Shown here: positions 1 through 8,251 of the stretch, piece by piece | Layout of the letters: every line of letters starts with the position of its first letter | Numbering within the stretch: position 1 is the first letter of the stretch | Assembly (NCBI GenBank): GCA_964391725.1 | Contig: CAYMNB010000003.1 | Location: forward strand, 1 to 64,000 | Reading direction: 5' to 3' | DNA from: SpSt-1165 sp964391725 | GTDB taxonomy: Bacteria; Chloroflexota; Anaerolineae; Anaerolineales; Anaerolineaceae | DNA length: 64,000 nucleotides | The notes under the pieces: model-generated | The model's database searches: none | Told to the model about the DNA's origin: nothing | What the model saw: the letters and a program-made list of their open reading frames with translations, nothing else | Made by a program: the position numbers and the translations under genes

Positions 1-970
1 CAAGAATTCTTTGCAACTCAAATAAAGCCAGATCAATTGGTTTCTTGTTGTTGCACACCTCTACCAGAGGGGTTGTAACGATTTCGCTTTTAATCATGCC
101 TACCAGAACGCCTGTTTCCCCTCTTTCCAGGGCGGCAGTCGCCCCAGCCCCCAGACGGCTGGCGAGGGTTCTGTCATAAGCAGTCGGATTACCCCCGCGT
201 TGGGTGTGCCCCAGGATGGAAATACGAATAGAGAAGCCCAGCCTCTCTTTATTGGCGGCAAAATAATCTTTTAATTGCTCTACGTTGTATTTTGCGCCTT
301 CTGCCACCACAATAATGGCATGGGCTTTGCCCTTGTCATAGGCTTCTGAAATTTCTCTTGCCACATCTTCCGGCTCGAAATCCACTTCCGGTATCAATAC
401 TTTTTCAGCGCCGCCGGCAATGGCTGCCATAAGCGCTAAATAACCGCAATCGCGCCCCATCACCTCCACCAGAAATGCCCGTTGGTGCGATGAGGCGGTG
501 ATCTTTAATCGGTCAATCGCCTCAACGGCGATATTCAAGGCAGTATCAACGCCAATAGTGATATCAGAACCGTACAGGTCATTATCAATGGTGGATGCAA
601 CCCCAACAACAGGATAATCTAATTTCGATAGGGCGTATGAACCTGTTTGAGACCCATTACCCCCAATGACAACGAGACCATCAATGTCATGGCGATTGAG
701 ATTTCTGACTGCTTTACGTTGACCGTCCAGGGTTGTAAATTCCAAACATCTCGCGCTTCCCAGGATCGTTCCTCCTTGATGCATGATACCCCCCACATCA
801 CGAACACCCAAGGGTTGAAAGTTTTCCGAAATCAAACCCTGGTAACCATTGCGGACACCAACCATCTGCCACCCTTTGTGAATACCGGTGCGCACAACGC
901 TGCGAATAGCAGCATTCATACCCGGAGCGTCACCGCCGCTTGTCAATACGCCCACTTTTTTGAATTGCAT
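1..970 (-). CDS. pfkA: 6-phosphofructokinase (3' end cut by window edge)
   Basis: Phosphorylates fructose 6-phosphate to fructose 1,6-bisphosphate in glycolysis (cytosol). I read 323 codons from the ATG at 970, which follows a strong AGGAGG site. The N-terminal GGDAPGMNAAIR phosphate-binding motif, the TIDND catalytic segment, MGRDCGY, and a C-terminal GHTQRGG all match the PfkA family. The bacterial enzyme is about 320 residues, so only the last few residues and the stop lie outside the window. Odd point: the loop that is GGDGS in E. coli (Asp103 helps bind Mg-ATP) is GGNGS here (Asn at residue 105). It is not the GGDD signature of pyrophosphate-dependent enzymes. A minus-strand TATAAT at 1015-1020 could be its -10 box, but no good -35 is seen. 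Confidence 0.95.
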   Translation of the reverse strand, partial: MQFKKVGVLTSGGDAPGMNAAIRSVVRTGIHKGWQMVGVRNGYQGLISENFQPLGVRDVGGIMHQGGTILGSARCLEFTTLDGQRKAVRNLNRHDIDGLVVIGGNGSQTGSYALSKLDYPVVGVASTIDNDLYGSDITIGVDTALNIAVEAIDRLKITASSHQRAFLVEVMGRDCGYLALMAAIAGGAEKVLIPEVDFEPEDVAREISEAYDKGKAHAIIVVAEGAKYNVEQLKDYFAANKERLGFSIRISILGHTQRGGNPTAYDRTLASRLGAGATAALERGETGVLVGMIKSEIVTTPLVEVCNNKKPIDLALFELQRIL

Positions 971-1085
971 CGATCATCCTCCTGCTTCAGTCTGAATACC
1001 ATCCACTAACCTCAATTATAACTGCTCTTTTTCATCTCCGGTTAATTATCTACCGCCCAGGACTTCGCAAATGAATAGAGTTTTG

Positions 1086-2591
1086 TTAATAGGGGTAAAC
1101 CTCTGACAATTCGTCCGGATGCCGTTTTTTCAAAGTTTCCGCATGTACAACCCTGCCGGTATCTTCGAGTACTTTGATATAGTTCTTTAGCATACCCCTG
1201 GTATGGTAGGGTCCTCCTTCGCAAAGAACAGTGACCATAGGGTCAACATCTGAATCTGCGGTTACCATTTGCTCATGATGCCAATCCGCCAGGTATGCCA
1301 TCGCTTGTTGCACCAATGCGGGTTTTTCCTTTGCCAGGTTGTTTTCTTCACGTGGATCATCTGTCAGGCAATACAGCATCACCTCATCAAAGTCCTTGTG
1401 ACCATCATGGTAAGTGCGTAAGCAGATGTATTCTTTTCCATCATGGTCAAACCTCACTCCTCGTTGGCAAGCCCAGGCAGCCTGCGAGGTAACAACGTAG
1501 TCCCTGCCTGCTTCTTGTTGCTCTTTCATTTCCTTAGCAAAGCTGCAGCCATCCCATTTTTCCGGCACGCTGCCACCAGCAAGTTCAAGCACAGTAGCAG
1601 CCCAATCGAAATGCTGATGTAGTGCTTTGTCTACTCGTGGTTCATCAACAACCCCCGGCCATGAAATGATCAGAGGAACCCGACAGGTGATATCATCCGC
1701 TGACTGGTGGTCTCCCCACACATTCAATTCACCTTGGTTCTCACCATGATCAGAAGTGAGGACAATGGCAACATCATCAGCAATGCCTTTATCACGCAAT
1801 TTTTCCAGCAAGTATCCCACATGTGTATCTGCGTAGCGAATACCCACATCATACCCATCAATCCAGCGTTTCACTTCTGCCATGCTTGACAAAGATGACA
1901 TATTAATGCGTGGAAATGAATTTATCCATTTGAACAGTTCCGGAGATGGGTAATTATGGAGTTCCTGTGCGCTATGAGACCCGAAACCTTCAAAGCACCG
2001 TTGCCGCAATTCCTCCGTATACCACGGGTCAAGAGGTTCATCTTCAAACGGATTACCAAAGCCTTCCGGGGTTCGGTATGGGGTGTGAGGATCCCAATAA
2101 TTTACATGTAAAAACCAGTTATCCTCTTCCGCATGTTCATCTAGCCAAGAAAGAGCGTGTGGCGTTACATTGTCAGCAATTTCCATACCGCCACCTCCAC
2201 AGTTGAATACCTCGTTCCAGCCTGCATACCACCACCAGGCAGCGTGGCGTTCGCCAAACGTGCTCACAGTCGTAGTGTAATAGCCGGCTTTTCGCAAAGC
2301 CGAAGTAAAACTTGTCGCGTGATATCGGTCTCGAAATCCTCGAAAATGCCCCTCAACATGTGGGTCAGCCGCTGTTCCGCCATGCCCGACAACACCGGTA
2401 TGGAAACCGGTCCTGCCGCTCCAAAGGGCGCTGCGTGAAGGCAGACAGGGCGCATCCGTGATGTAATTATTGGTGAATCGCACACCTCGTGCAGCGATGC
2501 TGTCAATGTTTGGGCTGGTGTTGCGATGGTAGCCATAACAGCCCAAGTGATCCGGCCTGAGTGTGTCAATGTCGATCATTAGGATTCTCAT
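1086..2591 (-). CDS. Sulfatase (formylglycine-dependent, S1 family)
   Basis: This 501-residue hydrolase should remove sulfate esters from a carbohydrate or other small substrate. Near the N-terminus it has the DID metal-binding start of the alkaline phosphatase-like fold and then PCLPSRSALWSGR. The Cys of CLPSR is the residue converted to formylglycine by a maturase. TSDHGE in the middle supplies further metal ligands. There is no obvious signal peptide, so it may act in the cytoplasm on imported substrates. AAAGGAG precedes the ATG. It is divergent from the UroD-family gene at 2676, and the ribulokinase-like gene beyond suggests a sulfated-sugar theme, though that link is inference. No sulfatase maturase gene is present in the window. 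The substrate cannot be told from sequence. Confidence 0.9.
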   Translation of the reverse strand: MRILMIDIDTLRPDHLGCYGYHRNTSPNIDSIAARGVRFTNNYITDAPCLPSRSALWSGRTGFHTGVVGHGGTAADPHVEGHFRGFRDRYHATSFTSALRKAGYYTTTVSTFGERHAAWWWYAGWNEVFNCGGGGMEIADNVTPHALSWLDEHAEEDNWFLHVNYWDPHTPYRTPEGFGNPFEDEPLDPWYTEELRQRCFEGFGSHSAQELHNYPSPELFKWINSFPRINMSSLSSMAEVKRWIDGYDVGIRYADTHVGYLLEKLRDKGIADDVAIVLTSDHGENQGELNVWGDHQSADDITCRVPLIISWPGVVDEPRVDKALHQHFDWAATVLELAGGSVPEKWDGCSFAKEMKEQQEAGRDYVVTSQAAWACQRGVRFDHDGKEYICLRTYHDGHKDFDEVMLYCLTDDPREENNLAKEKPALVQQAMAYLADWHHEQMVTADSDVDPMVTVLCEGGPYHTRGMLKNYIKVLEDTGRVVHAETLKKRHPDELSEVYPY

Positions 2592-2675
2592 TTGATACTC
2601 CTTTGGTTGTCATTCTCCAATTATTGACATCACCTAGTATAATCTCAATATCGCCATTTCGTCACGGGAGAAAAG

Positions 2676-3740
2676 ATGAAAAAAGACCTTTACACACCAA
2701 AAGAACGCTGGGAAATCGTTTTAAATGGCGGCTTGCCTGATCGTGTGCCGATGGATTATTGGGGCACGCCCGAAATTTCACAGAAGATCATGCGGTACTT
2801 TCAAACCGAGGATCGTTACGAGTTGGCGCGAAAATTACATATTGATCTTGCATACTCAGTTTATGCAACGTACGTTGGTCCCGAACCCCCGCCCGACCAT
2901 GACATCTTCGGTATCCGTTACCGAACGGTCGATTACAGTGATGGGACTTATCGAGAAGCTTGCCACGCTCCCCTGGCAGAATATCTTTCGGTGGACGAAA
3001 TCATAGAAAATTACCGATGGCCATCTGCAGATTGGTGGGACACTTCCAATGTGCTTGAACAAGTTGAGAGATTCGCTGACCAACCTTTAGTAGTTGGTGG
3101 TTCAGAACCCATGCTGCTTTACAAAAATTTACGGGGGGAAGCACAGGCAATGATGGATCTGGCGTTGCATCCGGATATTGCCCATTATTGCCTCGAAAAA
3201 CTCTTTGATCTGGCATACCAGCAAACCTTGAGACTGTATGAAGCTTTGCCACAGGGAACCAATCCAACATACACTTATGTAGCAGAAGACCTCGGCGGAC
3301 AAAAAAATCTCATGTATTCGCCCACACACATAAAAGAGTTTCTATTCCCCGGCATGAAAAGAATGATTGACCTCACGCACCAGATTGGCGCTAAGGTATT
3401 TCACCACGATGATGGCAATGTTAGCAAAATCCTGCCTGATCTTATCGAACTGGGCATCGATATACTCAACCCCATTCAATGGCGCGCTGATGGCATGGAC
3501 CGCCAATGGTTGAAAGACACCTACGGGGATCAACTCGTCTTTCATGGGGCAGTAGACAATCAACATACACTGCCTTTTGGCACACCTGAGGATGTCGGGA
3601 ATGAGGTAATTGAAAATATTGCCATACTGGGACGCAATGGAGGGTATATCCTGGCTCCCTGCCACAATATCCAACCAAACACCCCCATTGACAATATCAT
3701 TGCACTCTACGAAACCGGATACGAAGCAGGATGGTACTGA
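2676..3740 (+). CDS. UroD-family protein (uroporphyrinogen decarboxylase / corrinoid methyltransferase fold)
   Basis: This 354-residue protein matches the UroD/MtaA/CmuA superfamily in length and in its C-terminal half. Visible motifs are FHHDDGN and LAPCHNIQPNTP, where His and Cys sit at places resembling the zinc ligands of the methyltransferase branch. The heme-pathway HemE is unlikely: the N-terminal Arg-rich substrate signature of HemE is absent and no heme genes are nearby. Members of this branch often sit in sugar catabolic clusters with unknown function, and here it lies between a sulfatase and a ribulokinase-like kinase. GGGAG precedes the ATG. It converges on the kinase gene downstream. 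Family placement is firm; the reaction is unknown. Confidence 0.8.
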   Translation: MKKDLYTPKERWEIVLNGGLPDRVPMDYWGTPEISQKIMRYFQTEDRYELARKLHIDLAYSVYATYVGPEPPPDHDIFGIRYRTVDYSDGTYREACHAPLAEYLSVDEIIENYRWPSADWWDTSNVLEQVERFADQPLVVGGSEPMLLYKNLRGEAQAMMDLALHPDIAHYCLEKLFDLAYQQTLRLYEALPQGTNPTYTYVAEDLGGQKNLMYSPTHIKEFLFPGMKRMIDLTHQIGAKVFHHDDGNVSKILPDLIELGIDILNPIQWRADGMDRQWLKDTYGDQLVFHGAVDNQHTLPFGTPEDVGNEVIENIAILGRNGGYILAPCHNIQPNTPIDNIIALYETGYEAGWY

Positions 3741-3742
3741 GA

Positions 3743-3772
3743 AAAATAACCTCCGTGGACGGGCGTTATTTT
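3743..3772. terminator. Possible weak bidirectional terminator
   Basis: An AT-rich stem (AAAATAAC paired with GTTATTTT) with an inner CCG/CGG pair sits in the 41-bp gap between two convergent genes. It is short and has no strong T-tract, so this is tentative. Confidence 0.3.
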
Positions 3773-3781
3773 CAAGAACTG

Positions 3782-5449
3782 TTATCTCATGCTCGCGCTT
3801 AGGCGCTTTAATCGCTTCATGACATCGTTGACACCTCGACCAAAAGTATCATGGAGGATTCTATACTCAGCAAACAATGCATCGTAGACTTGACTGGCTT
3901 CGTGATTTGGCACATACTCTTCTTCGGACAGTGTTGCCATAGCTCTACTCGCCTCAGCAATCGAGTCATATCCGCCGACTTCTGACCCGGCAGCCACGGC
4001 ACCCATCAAAGCCGCACCCAGCGCCCCTGATTGTGACGTACCGATCACTTTGATCTCACGACCAGTGATATCCGCATAGATTTGCATGAGTAGTTCATTT
4101 TTCTTTGGCAACCCGCCAGCCGCTACGATTTCGGTAACCACCACACCATGTTGTTCCATAGTCTCGATTATCATGCGGGTGCCATAGGCCGTTGCTTCCA
4201 TCAAGGCTCGATACATTTCTTCGGGTTTCGTCGCCAATGTCATCCCGATCATCATGCCAGTCAGGTCAACATCAACCAATACACTGCGGTTCCCGTTCCA
4301 CCAATCCAAAGCTACCAGGCCTGACTCGCCTGGCTTAAGCAATTTTGCCTTCCGGGTCAGGAGTGCATGGATGCTAATCCCATTTATTTCTGCCTCATCC
4401 ACATACTGCGCAGGCACACAATTGTCAACGAACCACATAAAATGATCACCGACACATGATTGCCCCGCTTCGTATCCAATCAATCCTGGCAAAATACCAT
4501 CCTCAACATATCCGCAAATACCCGGCACCAATTTTTCATCTTCTGCGCACACCATATGGCAGTTGGAGGTGCCCATGATGATAACCATTTTGCCCGCATC
4601 AACCACCGTAGCGGCAGGCACCGAAACATGCGCGTCAACATTGGCAACGGCAACCGCCGTTCCCGGCAACAACCCGGTCCAGGCCGCCCCTTCCTTTGTC
4701 AGTTCACCAGCCTTGCTGCCAATCGGAAAAATGTCAGTGGACATCTTTTCTTCCACGATATTTTCAAGACGAGGATCAAGCAATTTAAAGAATTCTTTTG
4801 GCGGATATCCTTCCCGCTTTGACCACATCGCCTTATAGCCTGCCGTACACGAATTTCTTTTTTCTTTACCGGTGAGCTGCCAGATTACCCAATCTGCTGC
4901 CTCGATCAACCGATCAGCTGCTGTATAAACCTCAGGTGCTTCATCAAGAATCTGCATAGCTTTGGGGAAGAACCATTCTGAGCTGATCTTGCCGCCATAC
5001 CGCTGCAAGAAGTCATAGCCATGCTCTTCAGCAATTTGGTTTAACCGATTCGCTTCTGGTTGTGCGGCATGATGTTTCCATAACTTCACCCAGGCATGGG
5101 GATAATGGCGCCATTCGTCCAAAAAACACAAGGGGGTGCCATCAGACTTTGTTGGCAGCATAGTGCACGCGGTGAAATCAATGCCGAGTCCAATAATATC
5201 TGCAGGATCAACGCCACTTTTTTTAATGATAGATGGAATAGTGACCTTGATTGTTTCAAGGTAATCGTTCGGGTCCTGCAATGCCCAGTCCGGTTCCAGT
5301 TGTATGGTGGTACCGGGGAGATATTCATCTATCACCCCATTGGCATAATCAAATACTGCCTTTGCCAATTCTTCGCCAGTATTGACATCAACCAGCAATG
5401 CCCTTCCCGATAATGTACCAAAATCAACGCCGATAGCATACTTACTCAT
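3782..5449 (-). CDS. FGGY-family carbohydrate kinase, ribulokinase-like
   Basis: ATP-dependent kinase of a pentulose, most like L-ribulokinase AraB. The 555-residue protein begins with GVDFGTLSGRALLVDV, the phosphate-1 loop characteristic of AraB, and its C-terminal half has AAGGLPKKNELLMQIYAD and GALGAALMGA, typical of FGGY kinases. I chose the ATG at 5449 because AAGGAG ends five bases before it; a GTG six bases earlier overlaps that ribosome site. It converges with the UroD-family gene. No araA or araD gene is in the window, so the true substrate may be another ketose, and an arabinose role is inference from family similarity. Confidence 0.88.
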   Translation of the reverse strand: MSKYAIGVDFGTLSGRALLVDVNTGEELAKAVFDYANGVIDEYLPGTTIQLEPDWALQDPNDYLETIKVTIPSIIKKSGVDPADIIGLGIDFTACTMLPTKSDGTPLCFLDEWRHYPHAWVKLWKHHAAQPEANRLNQIAEEHGYDFLQRYGGKISSEWFFPKAMQILDEAPEVYTAADRLIEAADWVIWQLTGKEKRNSCTAGYKAMWSKREGYPPKEFFKLLDPRLENIVEEKMSTDIFPIGSKAGELTKEGAAWTGLLPGTAVAVANVDAHVSVPAATVVDAGKMVIIMGTSNCHMVCAEDEKLVPGICGYVEDGILPGLIGYEAGQSCVGDHFMWFVDNCVPAQYVDEAEINGISIHALLTRKAKLLKPGESGLVALDWWNGNRSVLVDVDLTGMMIGMTLATKPEEMYRALMEATAYGTRMIIETMEQHGVVVTEIVAAGGLPKKNELLMQIYADITGREIKVIGTSQSGALGAALMGAVAAGSEVGGYDSIAEASRAMATLSEEEYVPNHEASQVYDALFAEYRILHDTFGRGVNDVMKRLKRLSASMR

Positions 5450-5570
5450 GATCACTCCTTATCCTCGATTTTCCACAGGTTCAATGATAGTATAGTCTAA
5501 TTCTAAAAGGAGTATGTCCTCTGTCAAGCAGATAATTCTGATACAATTTTGGCAGCAAAAGGAATCAGTA

Positions 5571-7001
5571 ATGAAATACAAATCCATAGCAACCATTAAA
5601 ACTACAGAGGCATTGCACACCAAATTGCGCAATTTAGGTATGGATCTTCCTTTTCCTCTTCTTGATGCGACGGAATCATCACCGCTGGCTGAGTCATTCA
5701 CCTTGAAGAATGGGTTTGTGATTGGCAACCGTTTTTGCATCCATCCAATGGAAGGCTGGGACGGCACCTCTGATGGCAAACCCACCACTCATACAACACG
5801 CCGCTGGCGAAATTTTGGAGTCAGTGGAGCGAAATTAATCTGGGGTGGAGAAGCTGTAGCCGTAAGCCATGAAGGGCGCGCCAATCCGAACCAACTATTA
5901 ATCAACCAGGAAACAGCACCACATCTCCAGAAATTACTGCGAGAACTCATTGATTCCCATAAGCAAAATTATGGCACAACCGATGACCTCCTTGTGGGCC
6001 TGCAACTGACACATTCGGGGCGTTTTTCAAAACCCAACCGCTCTGACAAATTTGAGCCCAAGACACTCTACCGACACCCTTACTTAGAAGAGAAATTTCA
6101 CACACAGCAATCAGCGCATATATTGAGTGATGAAGAAATTGAGGCAATCATTCAACAATTTATCCACGCTGCCATACTTGCAGAGCAAATTGGTTTTCAA
6201 TTTGCCGATATAAAACATTGCCACGGATACCTCGGTCATGAATTTCTCTCAGCCAGAACAAGACCAGGACGATTTGGCGGCAGTTTCGCAAACAGAACTC
6301 GTTTCCTTCGGGAAATCGTCGCCGGTATCCGTCAACTTGCGCCCTCTCTTTCTATTGGTGTCAGGTTAAGCGCCTTTGATTTGATTGCTTTTTCTCCACA
6401 TCCTGACACCAAAATCGGCTGCCCCGTGCAAACGAATGGCTATCTACAGCCTTTTGGTGCCGCCGAACAGGATTTTCTTCAGATTGATCTCACAGAAACC
6501 CGGCAATTCCTGCAACTATGTGAAGATCTTGGTATTCAATTAATCAACCTGACTGCTGGCAGCCCCTACTACAATCCTCACATCCAGCGCCCGGCTATGT
6601 TTCCCCCAAGCGATGGCTATAAACCGCCAGAAGACCCCATTTTAGGCGTTTTAAGGCAAATTGGGGTTACAGCCGCATTGAAGGCAGAATTTCCCAATTT
6701 GGCCATTGTAGGCACTGGATATAGCTACTTGCAGGAGTGGCTCCCAACGGTTGCTATATCGGCGGTTACTGCCAAGGCGGTGGATTTTGTTGGTTTGGGG
6801 CGTATGGTGCTTTCATACCCCGAATATCCATCAGTGATACTAAAAGACCAGAAACCAGACAAAAAAAGGCTTTGCCGTACTTTTTCAGATTGCACCACAG
6901 CACCAAGATGCGGATTGATTTCTGGGTGTTACCCGCTGGATCACTACTACAGAGATTCCCCCGAATTCGAAGAACTTCAAAAGTATAAACATGCCGATTG
7001 A
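5571..7001 (+). CDS. NADH:flavin oxidoreductase (Old Yellow Enzyme family)
   Basis: FMN-dependent oxidoreductase with a TIM-barrel fold, 476 residues. After a leader of about 40 residues it shows GNRFCIHPMEGWDG, then LTHSGRFSKP, then the catalytic-type KHCHGYLGHEFLSARTRPGR, as in the OYE/2,4-dienoyl-CoA reductase group. Four Cys cluster near the C-terminus (within LCRTFSDCTTAPRCGLISGC) and could hold an Fe-S cluster, but the second flavin/NAD domain of FadH is absent. The ATG at 5571 follows AAAGGAA; an in-frame ATG 57 bases upstream lacks a good site. A methyltransferase gene follows 33 bases later and is probably co-transcribed. The substrate is unknown. Confidence 0.88.
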   Translation: MKYKSIATIKTTEALHTKLRNLGMDLPFPLLDATESSPLAESFTLKNGFVIGNRFCIHPMEGWDGTSDGKPTTHTTRRWRNFGVSGAKLIWGGEAVAVSHEGRANPNQLLINQETAPHLQKLLRELIDSHKQNYGTTDDLLVGLQLTHSGRFSKPNRSDKFEPKTLYRHPYLEEKFHTQQSAHILSDEEIEAIIQQFIHAAILAEQIGFQFADIKHCHGYLGHEFLSARTRPGRFGGSFANRTRFLREIVAGIRQLAPSLSIGVRLSAFDLIAFSPHPDTKIGCPVQTNGYLQPFGAAEQDFLQIDLTETRQFLQLCEDLGIQLINLTAGSPYYNPHIQRPAMFPPSDGYKPPEDPILGVLRQIGVTAALKAEFPNLAIVGTGYSYLQEWLPTVAISAVTAKAVDFVGLGRMVLSYPEYPSVILKDQKPDKKRLCRTFSDCTTAPRCGLISGCYPLDHYYRDSPEFEELQKYKHAD

Positions 7002-7034
7002 TTTATAATTATCGCAAAATGAGGAGGAAATGAC

Positions 7035-7838
7035 ATGAAGTTTAATTACAAAGAGACTACCAATGATTTGCAAACCAGAATTGACATACATACCAAATAT
7101 GGGCAAAGAAACATTGATGAATGGATGCTGGAAGTTTTACCAATGCAACAGGGAATGCGCATTCTCGATATTGGTTGCGGCGCTGGCAAACAATGCTTTC
7201 TCTTCTATTATCATCTCGATGGCGATTGCGACATCATCGGCGGAGACGTTTCAGAAGAACTGTTAACCCAGGGGCAGCTGACAGCCGTTGAAAATGAAGT
7301 TGATATCACTTTCCAGGTGTTGGATTTCAACAAACCGTTCCCCTTCAATGACAACGAATTTGATTTAATTACCTGCTGCTTCGCCATCTACTATGCTGAG
7401 GATATGCCATTTACCATCAAAGAAATCCACCGGGTGCTCAAACCTGGCGGAACATTTTTTACCACAGGCCCATTGCCCGCCAATAAACAAATGTTCTACG
7501 ACATCCTTACTGCTGCAACCGGCAAGGAAATCCCGCCCATGCCGGGTAGTTCACGCTTCGATTCTGAAATCATGAACACTGTCGAAGAAACTTTCCCATC
7601 TACCGAAATGTTGGTTTTCGAAAATCCGCTCGTTTTCGACGACAGCCCCAGACCATTCTTAGAATACACGAAAGCTTCAATTTCTGAAGACCGTAAGTTA
7701 TGGAATAATCTGTTCGATGAAGAAGAAGATTTTGAAAAGGTGATTGATAAAATCACACAGGTTGCAGAAGAATGGTTTGAACGAGACGGAAAACTGGTCA
7801 TGACAAAAGTTGTCGGCGGCATTATGGCCAAGAAATAA
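7035..7838 (+). CDS. Class I SAM-dependent methyltransferase
   Basis: The 267-residue protein carries SAM-binding motif I (ILDIGCGAGKQ), an acidic residue after strand 2 (IIGGDVSEE) and a post-motif segment IHRVLKPGGTFF of the Methyltransf_11 type. GAGGAGG gives a strong ribosome site before the ATG. It follows the OYE-family gene closely and ends at a large palindromic terminator. The methyl acceptor cannot be inferred; the acidic C-terminal third resembles small-molecule methyltransferases more than RNA methyltransferases. Confidence 0.85.
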   Translation: MKFNYKETTNDLQTRIDIHTKYGQRNIDEWMLEVLPMQQGMRILDIGCGAGKQCFLFYYHLDGDCDIIGGDVSEELLTQGQLTAVENEVDITFQVLDFNKPFPFNDNEFDLITCCFAIYYAEDMPFTIKEIHRVLKPGGTFFTTGPLPANKQMFYDILTAATGKEIPPMPGSSRFDSEIMNTVEETFPSTEMLVFENPLVFDDSPRPFLEYTKASISEDRKLWNNLFDEEEDFEKVIDKITQVAEEWFERDGKLVMTKVVGGIMAKK

Positions 7839-7840
7839 TT

Positions 7841-7898
7841 GGATTACTAAACAAGAAAAACACCCCAAATTTGGGGCGTTTTTCTTGTTTAGTAATCC
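7841..7898. terminator. 58-bp near-perfect palindrome, bidirectional terminator
   Basis: Two 29-base arms abut with no spacer. They pair completely except for A7862 against C7877. Both strands carry an A/T-rich outer stem with a G/C core and a run of five T after the core, as expected for an intrinsic terminator serving the convergent genes on either side. The right arm includes the stop codon and last codons of the minus-strand gene at 7889. Confidence 0.85.
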
Positions 7899-8167
7899 AT
7901 GCCTATGTCATCAGTTAATGGACGGATATTAGGCGATTGGTAAGGAAACCAAAGGATACGATCAGGTACCATCCAACCATCAGTTAGATAAACATCTTGA
8001 TTGAACTGAACCGCGACCAACTTGGCATCAACCTGCACCACGATACCCTCTAACCAGTCATGTACTCGATCTTCGCCGCGTTCATGATCACAAATGACTT
8101 CGACTGAGTCTCCAACAGAATAGTTGATTTCAGGTTCTGGTGGTCGAATAAATGAAACTGAAGCCAT
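7889..8167 (-). CDS. Conserved-looking small protein of unknown function
   Basis: A 92-residue protein with an AGGAG site ten bases before the ATG. It is rich in beta-forming residues and reads like a small barrel: SVGDSVEVICD followed by LEGIVVQVDAKLVAVQF resembles SH3-like or KOW-type domains. I do not recognise the family. It has no signal peptide or membrane segment and its Asp/Glu content is high. It lies downstream of tyrS in the opposite orientation to the methyltransferase gene, and its 3' end lies inside the palindromic terminator. Confidence 0.7.
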   Translation of the reverse strand: MASVSFIRPPEPEINYSVGDSVEVICDHERGEDRVHDWLEGIVVQVDAKLVAVQFNQDVYLTDGWMVPDRILWFPYQSPNIRPLTDDIGMDY

Positions 8168-8251
8168 ACGTTACGTTCTCCTGCGTTCCTACATATATAC
8201 TTGTTAACAATAGCATCTCATTGTTAGAATTTCACTAGTATTGTGACAAAC

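Noticed and set aside
2624..2643. TTGACA and TATAAT upstream of the UroD-family gene
   Set aside because: The two boxes are only eight bases apart, too close for a normal sigma-70 promoter.
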